DNA from: Leptotrichia sp. oral taxon 212
Lineage (GTDB): Bacteria > Fusobacteriota > Fusobacteriia > Fusobacteriales > Leptotrichiaceae
Length of the DNA stretch: 64,000 bases
NCBI RefSeq assembly: GCF_001274535.1
Contig: NZ_CP012410.1
Coordinates: forward strand, 248,001 to 312,000
Reading direction: 5' to 3'
The position numbers and the translations under genes are program-made. This document shows positions 48,886 to 58,269 of the stretch, in pieces. Each line of letters opens with the position of its first letter. Positions within the stretch are counted from its first letter, which is position 1. The notes beneath the pieces are model-generated. The model saw only the letters and a program-made list of their open reading frames with translations. It searched no databases and was not told the origin of the DNA.

Positions 48886-49458
48886 ATGAAAATGAAGGAT
48901 AACTATATTTTAAACGGAGACAGTTTCAATATCAGGGAGCTCTGTCATGCTAAAGATCAGAAATTTTTCAATGAAATAGTCGAGCACGAAAATAAGGTTT
49001 TTGGAGAAGGTTCTGTAGGGAAGTGGAATATAAAGCCTTTTGTAAAATATGGAAAAGTCTTTGTAGTTTTAAAAAAAGGATTAAATTATTTTAATCAGAA
49101 AAATTTCAAAGAAAAAGAAAATTCTGAGACTTTTAATAGAGTAGAAAAAAGTACAGCTAGTGAAGAGTTAGTCTCAGTAATAGAAGTTCTTAGGGGATTT
49201 GACGTAGAGACTGCATATATTTATGGAGTTTCAACAGTAACGGGATATGAAAGGCAGGGGCATGCTGAAAGGCTTTTAAACTATGTCATGGATTATTTGA
49301 TTAAACACGATATTTTAACAGTCGAACTGACAGTGGCAACAGACAATGAAGGTGCAAAAAATCTTTATAGAAAAGCAGGCTTTGTAATAGTTGAAAAGCT
49401 TGAAAATGAATATGGCGAAAATACCGACAGATATTTAATGAGATATTCGAGAAGATAA
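48886..49458 (+). CDS. GNAT family N-acetyltransferase
   Basis: The 190-residue protein has the GNAT fold: a beta strand pair (TAYIYGVSTVTGYE) leading to the acetyl-CoA loop YERQGHAERLLNYVMD (a QxxGxA-type motif A, near 125-140), then ELTVATDNEGAKNLYRKAGF, the motif B region. The substrate is unknown. A middle stretch (about residues 70-95) is polar and low complexity. AAAAGGTGAT precedes ATG 48886, and truA lies just upstream. Confidence 0.85.
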   Translation: MKMKDNYILNGDSFNIRELCHAKDQKFFNEIVEHENKVFGEGSVGKWNIKPFVKYGKVFVVLKKGLNYFNQKNFKEKENSETFNRVEKSTASEELVSVIEVLRGFDVETAYIYGVSTVTGYERQGHAERLLNYVMDYLIKHDILTVELTVATDNEGAKNLYRKAGFVIVEKLENEYGENTDRYLMRYSRR

Positions 49459-49512
49459 TATTTTGTATATTAAAATGAAAAAATATTTTGACTGTTAAAT
49501 GAAAAAAATTGA

Positions 49513-49541
49513 TTGACATTATATACAAAACATTATAAAAT
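49513..49541 (+). promoter_or_regulatory. Promoter of the PerR-like/ferritin/rubredoxin operon
   Basis: TTGACA (49513-49518) and TAAAAT (49536-49541), 17 bp apart, 85 bp before the regulator gene. Confidence 0.85.
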
Positions 49542-49546
49542 TATAA
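49533..49546. promoter_or_regulatory. Candidate Fur/PerR operator over the -10 box
   Basis: TTATAAAATTATAA overlaps the -10 box. It has the TTATAA arms of a Per-box-like operator, though the centre is one base short of the 15-bp consensus. Autoregulation is inferred. Confidence 0.45.
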
Positions 49547-49626
49547 CAGATACAAAAATGGATGTATGTGTATCCAAAACTTAATTTAATGTATACATGT
49601 AAAAAAATTAAGGAAGGAGAAAAAAT

Positions 49627-50043
49627 ATGCTTAATGTAGGTGAATATCTGAAGGAAAATGGTATAAAGCCATCCATACAGAGGATAAAAATATTTCAGTA
49701 TTTATTAGATCACCATACCCATCCTACAGTTGATGACATATTTCGAAATCTTTCAACAGAAATTCCTACTTTATCTAAGACAACTGTGTATAATACGCTT
49801 AATATCTTTGTAGACAGTCATATTGTAAATGAAGTAATTATAGAAGATAATGAAGTCAGATATGATGTTGTAATGGATACTCATGGACATTTTAAATGTA
49901 CAGCATGTGGGAAAATAGTAGATTTTGATATTGATTTATCAAAATTGGATTTAATGAAGCTGGGAAATGTTGAAGTTGAAGAAACTCACTTTTACTTAAA
50001 GGGAAAGTGTTCAGACTGTTTAAAAACAGAAAAGAAAAATTAA
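49627..50043 (+). CDS. perR: Fur family regulator, PerR-like
   Basis: The 138-residue repressor has a winged-helix DNA-binding domain (KPSIQRIKIFQYLLDHHTHPTVDDI, TLSKTTVYNTLNIF) and a metal-binding dimerisation domain with the structural zinc pairs CTAC (about 98-101) and CSDC (about 131-134). D and H residues in YDVVMDTHGHFKC form the regulatory metal site. Fur family members look alike; the linked ferritin and rubredoxin genes favour a peroxide-sensing PerR role over iron-only Fur. AAGGAAGGAG precedes ATG 49627. Confidence 0.82.
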   Translation: MLNVGEYLKENGIKPSIQRIKIFQYLLDHHTHPTVDDIFRNLSTEIPTLSKTTVYNTLNIFVDSHIVNEVIIEDNEVRYDVVMDTHGHFKCTACGKIVDFDIDLSKLDLMKLGNVEVEETHFYLKGKCSDCLKTEKKN

Positions 50044-50074
50044 TTAAAAAAAATATAGAATGGAGTTGAATAAA

Positions 50075-50572
50075 ATGAAATTATCAAAAGATTTAGAAAA
50101 AGAACTTAACAGACAATTAAACATGGAGTTGGCGGCAGCTTATCAATATCAGGCAATGGCGGCACATTTTGAATATATTGGATTAGATGGATTCGCTAAA
50201 TGGATGAACGGACATGCGGTTGAAGAAAAGGAACATGCACAGAAATTTTATGATTACATCCTTTTAAGAGGCGGAAAAATAACGTTAGAAGCACTTGATG
50301 CCCCTAAAGGAAATTTTAGTACAATCTTAGAAGTATTTAATGATGCTATGGATCATGAAAAAGCAGTTACTGCTTCAATAGAAGGAATCTATTCTCTGGC
50401 AAGAAGTTTAAATGATTTTGGAGCAGAAAACTTCCTTAACTGGTTTGTAACTGAACAGGAAGAAGAAGAAGATCTGTTTGATACAATCATAACTAAGCTG
50501 AACCTATTTAAAGTTGACGAAAATACAGCGGCATTATATGAATTTGATGAACATTTAGGAAAAGCTGAATAA
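50075..50572 (+). CDS. ftnA: Ferritin (iron storage protein)
   Basis: This 165-residue non-haem ferritin forms 24-mers that oxidise and store iron. Ferroxidase-centre residues are E18 (NMELAAAYQY), E51 and H54 (EEKEHAQKF), with the later EEEED cluster supplying further acids. Start is ATG 50075, eight bases past GGAGTTG; an upstream in-frame ATG at 50060 overlaps that site. It lies 31 bp after the PerR-like gene and 1 bp before a rubredoxin gene. Co-expression with a peroxide regulator fits control of free iron during oxidative stress. Confidence 0.94.
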   Translation: MKLSKDLEKELNRQLNMELAAAYQYQAMAAHFEYIGLDGFAKWMNGHAVEEKEHAQKFYDYILLRGGKITLEALDAPKGNFSTILEVFNDAMDHEKAVTASIEGIYSLARSLNDFGAENFLNWFVTEQEEEEDLFDTIITKLNLFKVDENTAALYEFDEHLGKAE

Positions 50573-50573
50573 T

Positions 50574-50735
50574 ATGGAAAAATATGTTTGTATGGAATGT
50601 GGTTATGTCTATAATTTTAAAATAGGAGATCCTGATAATAAAATAAAATCAGGAACTGATTTTAAAGATGTTCCGGAGGAATGGGTGTGCCCGTTGTGTG
50701 CAGCAAAAAAAGAACAGTTTAAGAAATTGAAATAG
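50574..50735 (+). CDS. Rubredoxin
   Basis: This 53-residue gene encodes a rubredoxin: YVCMECGYVYN with C6 and C9, and VPEEWVCPLCAAKKEQF with C39 and C42, the Fe(Cys)4 site. The loop GDPDNKIKSGTDFKDVPEEW is typical. Rubredoxins pass electrons to rubrerythrin or reductases that remove peroxide and superoxide in anaerobes. It starts 1 bp after the ferritin stop, so it is translationally coupled. Confidence 0.93.
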   Translation: MEKYVCMECGYVYNFKIGDPDNKIKSGTDFKDVPEEWVCPLCAAKKEQFKKLK

Positions 50736-50744
50736 TATAGATAC

Positions 50745-50785
50745 AAAGAGATAATTTAGTTTTTAGTATAAGTTATCTCTTTTTC
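50745..50785 (+). terminator. Terminator after rubredoxin
   Basis: AGAGATAA (50747-50754) pairs with TTATCTCT (50773-50780), then TTTT. Confidence 0.88.
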
Positions 50786-50888
50786 TATGTATTTAAATTT
50801 TGAAAATATATAAATTGATATAAATTGTATTTGAATTTACTTTTTTTTATAAAATAAAAGATTTATAGTAGATTTATGGAGAAATTAT

Positions 50889-50897
50889 TGATATAAT
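50889..50897 (+). promoter_or_regulatory. Extended -10 promoter of the PpiD-like gene
   Basis: TGATATAAT, an extended -10 box, lies 31 bp before the start codon; the -35 region is poor. Confidence 0.6.
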
Positions 50898-50927
50898 AAA
50901 AATACTTGTAAAAAAATAGGAGGAGAT

Positions 50928-52751
50928 ATGGGAATTAGAAATCATAAAGGAACAATAAAAATAATTTCTATGATTTTGATATTCGGTTTTGCTTTATCTA
51001 TGATAATAAGTGGAATTCTTTTTTTGAAAAACAATGTTTTGAATCATGATTCACATAGACAGGTAATAGCAAAAGTCGACGGGAAAAAAATCTACAGAGA
51101 TGAATTCGAGAGAGAACTTTATCATTTGAAAAATAATGTGTCTGCGCTTACTTCTCAGAAAAAACAGCAGCTTGCTCAAATGGGTATAGCAACGGATACA
51201 ATGAAAGAATTACCTGAAAATGTATTAAAGGAATATATTTTTCAGACTATAGTTGATAGGGAAGTATTACTGTCTACAGCTAAAAATTTAAAGATAAAGG
51301 CTGATGAGAGCGTAATAAATAAAGCTATAGAGAATGCTCAGAAACAGGCAGGAGGGAAAGCAAATCTTATACAGGCTTTGTCACAGAGCGGATACAATCT
51401 TGCAAGTTATAAGGAAGTTTTAAGGGAACAGGAAGTAGCTAAAAAAGTTCAGGAAAAAATACTTTCTTCTGCTAAGGTCAGTGAAGAAGAAATAAAGAAA
51501 ACATATGAAAGATTGAAGTATTCCAGTCTAGCAGAAAGAACTTTTGAAGAATCAAAAAAGGAAATAGAAGATTCTTTAAATGGTGAGATGGCAGATGCTC
51601 TTTTAGGTTCATTTATAGAAAAGGAAAAAGCCAAAGCAAAAATAGAAATAATAAGCCCTGAATTTAAAAAACTTTACGAAGATACAAATAAAGTGGTATT
51701 TGAAAAAGATGGATATAAATATACAAATAGTTTTGTAAATGAACAGCTTCTGTCTTTATATATGTCAACTCCTCAGGGATATTCACAGGAAATGGTTGAT
51801 ACGATAAAAACAGGTCTTAAATCTAATCTGGAAAAACTATTAAAGATTATGGCAAAGGCAAAAGCGGCAGGAATTAAAGTTTCTTCTGAGCTTACTGGAT
51901 TAAATGAATTAAGTAGTTATTCTAAAAAATATTATAATTATTTAATTGATACTTATAAGCCATCTGAAGCTGCAATGCTGGAAAGATTTAATTCCAAGAA
52001 GGATATTTACAATACAAAGAATACTATTTCAGGATATGTAATCGGAGATGAATATACTGCTTCAAGCAAAGATATTGAAGCGGCAAAAAAACAGGCAGAT
52101 GAAATAATGAAATCCTTAACACCTGAAAATTTTGCGGTGAAAGCAAAAGAATTCAGTAAGGATCCAGGTTCAGCACAAAATGGAGGAAGTCTAGGGAATG
52201 AAATTGATCTGACAAAGCTTGTTCCTGAATTTTCTGAAGCTGTAAAAAAAGCTGAAAAAGGAAAAATAGTGGGACCTGTAAAGACACAGTTTGGATACCA
52301 CATAATATACGTACAGGATAAGAATAGCAATAATCCTAATCTTGCAAAAGTAAGCCATATATTGATAATACCGTCAGTATCACAGGAAACTAAAAATGCA
52401 TTGATAAAAAGATTAAATGATGTAAAAACAGAACTTGATTCGAAAAAAATAACTTGGGAACAGGTTGAAACGCAAGGTAAATATAACTTTTCAGTAAAAG
52501 AAAAATTTAAGACATTAGCAAAAAATGACAGTATCCCAGGAATCGGGAAGAACGATACTGCATTAATGGATAAATTATTTGCATCAAAAAATGGAGAAGT
52601 ATTAACTCAACAGGAAGAGTTTGGATATTTCCTGTTGGGAAAAACTGGTGAAATAGCCTTTAAAGAAGCAGTTTTTGCAGATGTAAAAGAGAGAATCAGA
52701 CTGGAATTTGCTATAGAATATGCAAATAATGAAATTGAAAATATAAAATAA
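50928..52751 (+). CDS. SurA/PpiD-like peptidyl-prolyl isomerase (parvulin type)
   Basis: The 607-residue protein has a single N-terminal membrane helix (about residues 12-32), a SurA_N-like chaperone region (KVDGKKIYRDEFERELYHLK onward), and one clear parvulin (PPIC) domain around residues 370-465 with KEFSKDPGSAQNGGSLG, PVKTQFGYHIIYV. A second VSHILI start follows, suggesting a second degenerate parvulin region. Such proteins help outer-membrane or secreted proteins fold in the periplasm. AGGAGG precedes ATG 50928. It stands alone with its own promoter. Confidence 0.87.
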   Translation: MGIRNHKGTIKIISMILIFGFALSMIISGILFLKNNVLNHDSHRQVIAKVDGKKIYRDEFERELYHLKNNVSALTSQKKQQLAQMGIATDTMKELPENVLKEYIFQTIVDREVLLSTAKNLKIKADESVINKAIENAQKQAGGKANLIQALSQSGYNLASYKEVLREQEVAKKVQEKILSSAKVSEEEIKKTYERLKYSSLAERTFEESKKEIEDSLNGEMADALLGSFIEKEKAKAKIEIISPEFKKLYEDTNKVVFEKDGYKYTNSFVNEQLLSLYMSTPQGYSQEMVDTIKTGLKSNLEKLLKIMAKAKAAGIKVSSELTGLNELSSYSKKYYNYLIDTYKPSEAAMLERFNSKKDIYNTKNTISGYVIGDEYTASSKDIEAAKKQADEIMKSLTPENFAVKAKEFSKDPGSAQNGGSLGNEIDLTKLVPEFSEAVKKAEKGKIVGPVKTQFGYHIIYVQDKNSNNPNLAKVSHILIIPSVSQETKNALIKRLNDVKTELDSKKITWEQVETQGKYNFSVKEKFKTLAKNDSIPGIGKNDTALMDKLFASKNGEVLTQQEEFGYFLLGKTGEIAFKEAVFADVKERIRLEFAIEYANNEIENIK

Positions 52752-52804
52752 ATTTTAATAATTCAAAATTAAGGCAATTTTACGACAAAAGTAAAAAAAT
52801 TGTT

Positions 52805-52833
52805 TTGAAAATAACTAGACATTATGATATAAT
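52805..52833 (+). promoter_or_regulatory. Promoter of eno
   Basis: TTGAAA (52805-52810), 17-bp spacer, TATAAT (52828-52833) with a TGA extension before it. A strong signal, fitting a glycolytic gene. Confidence 0.88.
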
Positions 52834-52868
52834 CAGAATGTAAATTAAATAAAAATTGATGGAGGTAA

Positions 52869-54194
<1,326 letters not shown>

Positions 54195-54214
54195 TAAAAA
54201 ATTAAATAATTAAA

Positions 54215-54249
54215 GCTGCTCTGAAGGAGCTCCTTCAAAGCAGTTTTTA
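54215..54249 (+). terminator. Terminator of eno
   Basis: CTGCT-C-TGAAGGA (54216-54228) pairs with TCCTTCA-A-AGCAG (54231-54243), with one internal mismatch and a 2-nt loop, then TTTTT. Confidence 0.92.
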
Positions 54250-54332
54250 ATAATGAAAATATTAAGGAATTCTGATGCATATATTTATTACTGGTGATTT
54301 TTATATGTTGAAAAATTATCAATAAATAAAAA

Positions 54333-54361
54333 TTGACAATAAAAGATAAATAATATATAAT
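54333..54361 (+). promoter_or_regulatory. Full-consensus promoter of the FadA-like genes
   Basis: TTGACA (54333-54338) and TATAAT (54356-54361), both perfect, with the optimal 17-bp spacer. Predicts very high transcription. Confidence 0.92.
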
Positions 54362-54415
54362 ATATAAAAGCTTTAAATGTAAACAGAATAAATGTTACAT
54401 GTATAGGAGGATAAT

Positions 54416-54796
54416 ATGAAAAAAATAGGAGCTTTATTTTTAGTTTTAAGTGCTGTTTCTTTTGCAGGTTATCAGGAAATAAATGCAAAGTATAACCAAT
54501 TGGAATCTCAGTTTACTCAATTAGTAAATCTTGAAAATCAACAATATGCAAAATTAAGAGCGAATGCAGAAAATGCATCACAAAAATTAGAAGAAAGACA
54601 ACGTTTAAAAGCAGCTCTTGAAGAAAGAATCGCAAAAATTGAAGGTTCTGCAGGAGCGAAATTCTTTAAAGGAGAATATGGAGATCTTGTTAAAGAATAT
54701 AAAAACGTAGTAAAAGCATTGGATGAAGAAATTAAAACTTTATCTAAAACAGTAGAAAATTATCAAGCAGTTGAATCATTAAAAGGAGGAAATTAG
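54416..54796 (+). CDS. FadA-family adhesin (paralogue 1)
   Basis: The 126-residue protein has a signal peptide (about 1-18, ending SFA) and a mature part that is almost all alpha-helical coiled coil: YNQLESQFTQLVNLENQQYAKL, then an E/K-rich hairpin and FKGEYGDLVKEYKNVVKALDEE. This is the adhesion protein A (FadA) family of fusobacteria, which forms surface filaments and binds host cadherins in F. nucleatum. Host binding here is not established. AGGAGG precedes the ATG, and paralogue 2 follows 2 bp later. Confidence 0.85.
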   Translation: MKKIGALFLVLSAVSFAGYQEINAKYNQLESQFTQLVNLENQQYAKLRANAENASQKLEERQRLKAALEERIAKIEGSAGAKFFKGEYGDLVKEYKNVVKALDEEIKTLSKTVENYQAVESLKGGN

Positions 54797-54798
54797 TA

Positions 54799-55206
54799 AT
54801 GAAAAAGAAATTAGCAGTTTTATTAGGAGTATTAGTATTAAGTAGTGTTGCATTCTCAGCACCAGCAAAAAAAGCACCAGCAGGTGGATCATCACTTGAA
54901 AGTAACTTGAGCAATTTAGAAGCTCAATTGCAAAAATTGGAACAAATGGAAGAAAATAAGTTCAGAGAACAGGAAGCAGTAGCAAATGCAGCACAACAAA
55001 GATTAGACAACTATTTAAAAATGGATGCAGCAATTGATCAAAGAATAGCTGATATCAATGCTAATGCTGATACAAGCATTTTTGGAAAAGAATTCAAACA
55101 AAAAGCAGCTGAATACAAAAAATTAAAAGATGAATTAGCTAAGGAAATCAAAAAAGAGCAACAAATCTTAGAAAACTTTGAATTATTGAAATCTTTAAGA
55201 AACTAA
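54799..55206 (+). CDS. FadA-family adhesin (paralogue 2)
   Basis: The 135-residue protein has a signal peptide ending AFS-A, a short Ala/Pro/Gly segment, and a helical hairpin (LSNLEAQLQKLEQMEENKFREQE, then KEFKQKAAEYKKLKDELAKEI), ending in ELLKSLRN much as FadA ends. It is closer to the classic FadA pattern than paralogue 1. Both genes share one consensus promoter. Two non-identical subunits could co-assemble, or one may anchor the other; this is inference. Confidence 0.87.
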   Translation: MKKKLAVLLGVLVLSSVAFSAPAKKAPAGGSSLESNLSNLEAQLQKLEQMEENKFREQEAVANAAQQRLDNYLKMDAAIDQRIADINANADTSIFGKEFKQKAAEYKKLKDELAKEIKKEQQILENFELLKSLRN

Positions 55207-55221
55207 TATAGTAAAATTCAT

Positions 55222-55265
55222 AATCGGTAGGATAGCAAAGATTGTTACTCTATCGATTATTTTAT
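55222..55265 (+). terminator. Terminator after the FadA-like genes
   Basis: AATCGGTAG (55222-55230) pairs with CTATCGATT (55250-55258) through 9 bp with one G-U, then ATTTTAT. It ends just before tRNA-Arg. Confidence 0.75.
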
Positions 55266-55267
55266 AT

Positions 55268-55344
55268 GTATCTGTAGCTCAACTGGATAGAGCGTCTGAC
55301 TTCGGATCAGAAGGCTTGGGGTTCGATTCCTCACAGGTACGCCA
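55268..55344 (+). tRNA. tRNA-Arg (anticodon TCG)
   Basis: Acceptor GTATCTG/CAGGTAC with one G-U, anticodon stem TCTGA/TCAGA and loop CTTCGGA, T-loop GTTCGATT, discriminator G, encoded CCA. Confidence 0.96.
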
Positions 55345-55423
55345 TTTTTTTAATTGATCAAGGGGAAAATGTATTTCAAAAAGGGGGAAAGGAATAATTT
55401 GAAATTCATAAATTGGGGGATAA

Positions 55424-56098
55424 ATGAAAAATAATGAGGGACATAGGGAAAGACTGAGAAACAGATTTTTAATGTCAGGATTATCAGGATTTCAGGATTA
55501 TGAAATTTTAGAATTATTATTGACTTATGTTATTGTCAGAAAAGATTGCAAGGCAATGGCGAAAGGATTGCTTGAAAAATATGGTAATTTATACACGTTA
55601 TTAAAACAGTCTCCGGAAGAACTAGGAAAAAATAAATATATAACTGAAAGAACGGCAATATTTTTTAAAGTATTGTTTTCTATAATCGAAAGACAGTTAT
55701 ATTTAAAAATACATAATGAGAAAATTACCATTTCAAGTAATTTACAGTTACTGGATTATTTGAAATTTTCTCTATTAAACAGAGAAATTGAAGTGTTTAA
55801 AGTACTTTTCTTAAATACTCAGAATGAACTTCTGAAGGAAGAGGAACTGTTTAAAGGTACAATTGACAGAAGTACTGTTTATATAAGGGAACTAATAAAG
55901 AAAATACTGAATTATAATGCAAAATCAGTCATTCTTGTACACAATCATCCGGCAGGTTCATTAAAACCGTCACAGTCTGATATTGCACTGACAAAAAAAG
56001 TCAAAGAGATATTTGAAGGAATAGAGATACGCTTACTGGATCATATAATAATAAGTGAGAAAGGATACTTCAGTTTCTTAGAAGGTGGAATTTTATGA
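55424..56098 (+). CDS. radC: RadC/JAB domain protein
   Basis: The 224-residue protein has an N-terminal helix-hairpin-helix-like UPF0758 region (LSGFQDYEILELLLTYVI) and a C-terminal JAB/MPN metalloprotease-like domain with HNHPAGSLKPSQSD (about 179-192), the JAMM zinc motif. RadC's role in repair is doubtful; the biochemical function of the family is unsettled. It overlaps the next gene by four bases (ATGA at 56095-56098). Confidence 0.92.
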   Translation: MKNNEGHRERLRNRFLMSGLSGFQDYEILELLLTYVIVRKDCKAMAKGLLEKYGNLYTLLKQSPEELGKNKYITERTAIFFKVLFSIIERQLYLKIHNEKITISSNLQLLDYLKFSLLNREIEVFKVLFLNTQNELLKEEELFKGTIDRSTVYIRELIKKILNYNAKSVILVHNHPAGSLKPSQSDIALTKKVKEIFEGIEIRLLDHIIISEKGYFSFLEGGIL

Positions 56099-56607
56099 AA
56101 ATATTAAATATAAAATTTAGGAAGACGAAAAAAGTTTATCCATTTTTAATAAATGAATCTCAAAATTTTCAAAAAGGAGACCATGTAATTGTTGATACAA
56201 TAAGAGGTGAACAGATAGGTATAGTTTTAGGTACAGTAAATAAGCTTGGAATAGGTCTTGATGAAAATGATGAAATAAAAATAAGAGAAGTAAAGAGAAG
56301 ATTGACAGAAAAAGAAGTTGAAAAGCTTAAGGAATTAGATGTTAAAGCTGATGAAGCTTATTTTAAATGTAAAAAAATAGTAAAGAAAATTTTGCCTGAA
56401 ATGAATCTGGTAATAGGAGAATATACTTTTGATGAAAATAAATTAATTTTTTATTTTACTGCTGAAACAAGACTTGATTTTAGGGAGCTTGTAAAAGAAG
56501 TGAACAGAACATTCAGAAAAAGGGTAGAATTCTATCAGATAAAGCAAAATGATGAAGGGAGAATCTTAAGTGCATTTGGAAAGTACGGAAAGGAAATATA
56601 CTGGTAA
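56095..56607 (+). CDS. PSP1-domain protein lacking the cysteine cluster
   Basis: The 170-residue protein is a PSP1/YaaT-like N-terminal domain (HVIVDTIRGEQIGIVLG, LIFYFTAETRLDFRELVKEV). It ends exactly where the family's Cys-rich motif should be: AFGKYGKEIYW aligns with DCGSCGKTLCC of the adjacent paralogue, with each of the four cysteines replaced by an aromatic residue, and then stops. It overlaps radC by 4 bp and the next gene by 38 bp. PSP1 proteins of the YaaT type act in the Y-complex that tunes RNA turnover in Bacillus; a role here is inferred. Confidence 0.75.
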   Translation: MKILNIKFRKTKKVYPFLINESQNFQKGDHVIVDTIRGEQIGIVLGTVNKLGIGLDENDEIKIREVKRRLTEKEVEKLKELDVKADEAYFKCKKIVKKILPEMNLVIGEYTFDENKLIFYFTAETRLDFRELVKEVNRTFRKRVEFYQIKQNDEGRILSAFGKYGKEIYW

Positions 56608-57505
56608 TAAGAATATCGCCTGTAGTATAGGAAGTGAAGAAAAAAATTTTAACCATGTGATAGATGTGTATTTTGATACATTTCAAAAAAGATATTATTT
56701 TCTTAATAATCCTAAATTTTCAGTGAAAATAAATGACCAGGTGATTGTAGAAACTCAGATGGGGTTGGCGATAGGTAAAGTAGTATCTGTAAAAAAGAAT
56801 ACCGGTATAAAAAATGCCGGAGAGCCTCTTAAAATGATTATAAGAGTTGCAACGAAAAAAGATATTGAAAAAAATAATGAATTAAAAAGCGATGCAATAA
56901 AGGCAGGGTACATATTTAAAAATAAACTTAAAAAATATAGTCTGAATTTAAAATTAGTTTCAACAGAATATACTTTTGACAAAAAAAAGTTAATTTTTTA
57001 TTTTGCTTCAGAAGACAGAGTTGATTTCAGGGATCTTGTTAAAGAATTAGCCGCTATTTTTAGAGTTAGAATAGAATTAAGGCAGATAGGTGTAAGAGAT
57101 TATGCAAAAATGGTGGGGGACTGTGGCAGCTGCGGGAAAACATTATGCTGTAAATCAATAATAAATAAGTTTGATTCAGTTTCCATAAAAATGGCAAGAG
57201 AACAGGGAGTATCTGTGGCTCCTTCAAAAATTTCAGGAGTATGTGGAAGGCTGAAATGTTGTATGGGATTTGAAAATACACAGTATATGGAAGTGAAGGA
57301 AGACTATCCGGCTATTGGACAGTCTGTTATAACTGTAGAGGGAAAAGGAAATGTCACAAGTATGAATATGCTGAATGACCTTATTTTTGTAAATATTGAA
57401 GGAAAAGGACTTCAAAAATATAGTCTGGCTGAAATTAAATTTAACAAAATAGAGAAAATGGAAATTGAAAAAAGACAGGTTTGCAGTTATGAAGAAAGTA
57501 ACTGA
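56570..57505 (+). CDS. PSP1-domain protein (YaaT/RicT-like)
   Basis: The 311-residue protein has a complete PSP1 domain followed by the cysteine motifs GDCGSCGKTLCC (around 184-195) and CGRLKCCMGFE (around 222-232), as in YaaT/RicT, which carries an Fe-S cluster site in the RNase-modulating Y-complex of Bacillus. Start is GTG 56570, eight bases after AAGGGAG, inside the end of the preceding paralogue; sequence similarity really starts about residue 30. Its end overlaps the methyltransferase gene by 17 bp. Confidence 0.82.
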   Translation: MHLESTERKYTGNKNIACSIGSEEKNFNHVIDVYFDTFQKRYYFLNNPKFSVKINDQVIVETQMGLAIGKVVSVKKNTGIKNAGEPLKMIIRVATKKDIEKNNELKSDAIKAGYIFKNKLKKYSLNLKLVSTEYTFDKKKLIFYFASEDRVDFRDLVKELAAIFRVRIELRQIGVRDYAKMVGDCGSCGKTLCCKSIINKFDSVSIKMAREQGVSVAPSKISGVCGRLKCCMGFENTQYMEVKEDYPAIGQSVITVEGKGNVTSMNMLNDLIFVNIEGKGLQKYSLAEIKFNKIEKMEIEKRQVCSYEESN

Positions 57506-58178
57506 TGATTACATTGAAAAATTAGAAAGCGTGGACAAAAAAATTATTATAAAGGATGAAGGGTTGAAAATAACAGAAGATGCCCTGCTACTATCTGAAT
57601 TTGTAAAGAAGAAGCTGGATAATACCAAGTTAAAAGGAGATATTATGGAAGGTTCCGGGATATTATTGGAAATAGGCTCAGGGCAGGGAATAATATCTCT
57701 ACTTTTATCTGAAATTAAAACTATAGAAAAAATTCATGCTGTAGAAATTCAGAAAAAAATTTTTGAATATCTGACTGACAATGTAAGAATGAACAATCTG
57801 GAGAATAAAGTTACCGCTATAAATGAAGATATAAAGAACATACAGGGAAAATATGAATATATTGTCTCAAATCCTCCTTATCGGAAAATCATTTCAGGAA
57901 GATTGCCTGAAGACGAATCTGAAAGAATAAGTAAATATGAAATAAGCCTGACTTTAGAGGAATTGTTCATACAGATAAGAAGACTTCTGAAAAATTATGG
58001 AGAATTTTTTGTGATTGTTCCTGATGAGAGATTAAATGACTGTTTTTCTTATATTTATAAAAATAACATGAATATATTGGAAATGGAAGTAAATAGATAT
58101 AAGAAAAGAAATCTGATAATATTACGTGGTAAAAAAGGTGGAAAGGTTAATTCGGGAATCAATATAGGAATTTTATAA
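57489..58178 (+). CDS. Class I SAM methyltransferase, tRNA1(Val) adenine-37 N6-type
   Basis: The 229-residue protein has the AdoMet loop LLEIGSGQGIISLLL and the N6-adenine signature NPPY (VSNPPYRK), the combination seen in TrmN6/YfiC-type enzymes that methylate A37 of tRNA-Val. EGLKITEDALLLSEF resembles the usual QxxxFR/xDAxLLA opening. ATG 57489 is chosen; TTG 57465 is an alternative in-frame start eight codons upstream. It overlaps the PSP1 gene by 17 bp. Target assignment is by family only. Confidence 0.8.
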   Translation: MKKVTDDYIEKLESVDKKIIIKDEGLKITEDALLLSEFVKKKLDNTKLKGDIMEGSGILLEIGSGQGIISLLLSEIKTIEKIHAVEIQKKIFEYLTDNVRMNNLENKVTAINEDIKNIQGKYEYIVSNPPYRKIISGRLPEDESERISKYEISLTLEELFIQIRRLLKNYGEFFVIVPDERLNDCFSYIYKNNMNILEMEVNRYKKRNLIILRGKKGGKVNSGINIGIL

Positions 58179-58195
58179 TAATATGTATAAAAAAT

Positions 58196-58241
58196 AGCAT
58201 TTATAAATTATGTAACTGATTAAAATTTATAAATGCTTTTA
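58196..58241. terminator. Bidirectional terminator
   Basis: AGCATTTATAAATT (58196-58209) pairs perfectly over 14 bp with AATTTATAAATGCT (58224-58237). T-runs follow on both strands, serving the methyltransferase (+) and thioredoxin-like (-) genes. Confidence 0.92.
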
Positions 58242-58269
58242 TCATTTTTATGAAGTTCTAGAGTAAAAA

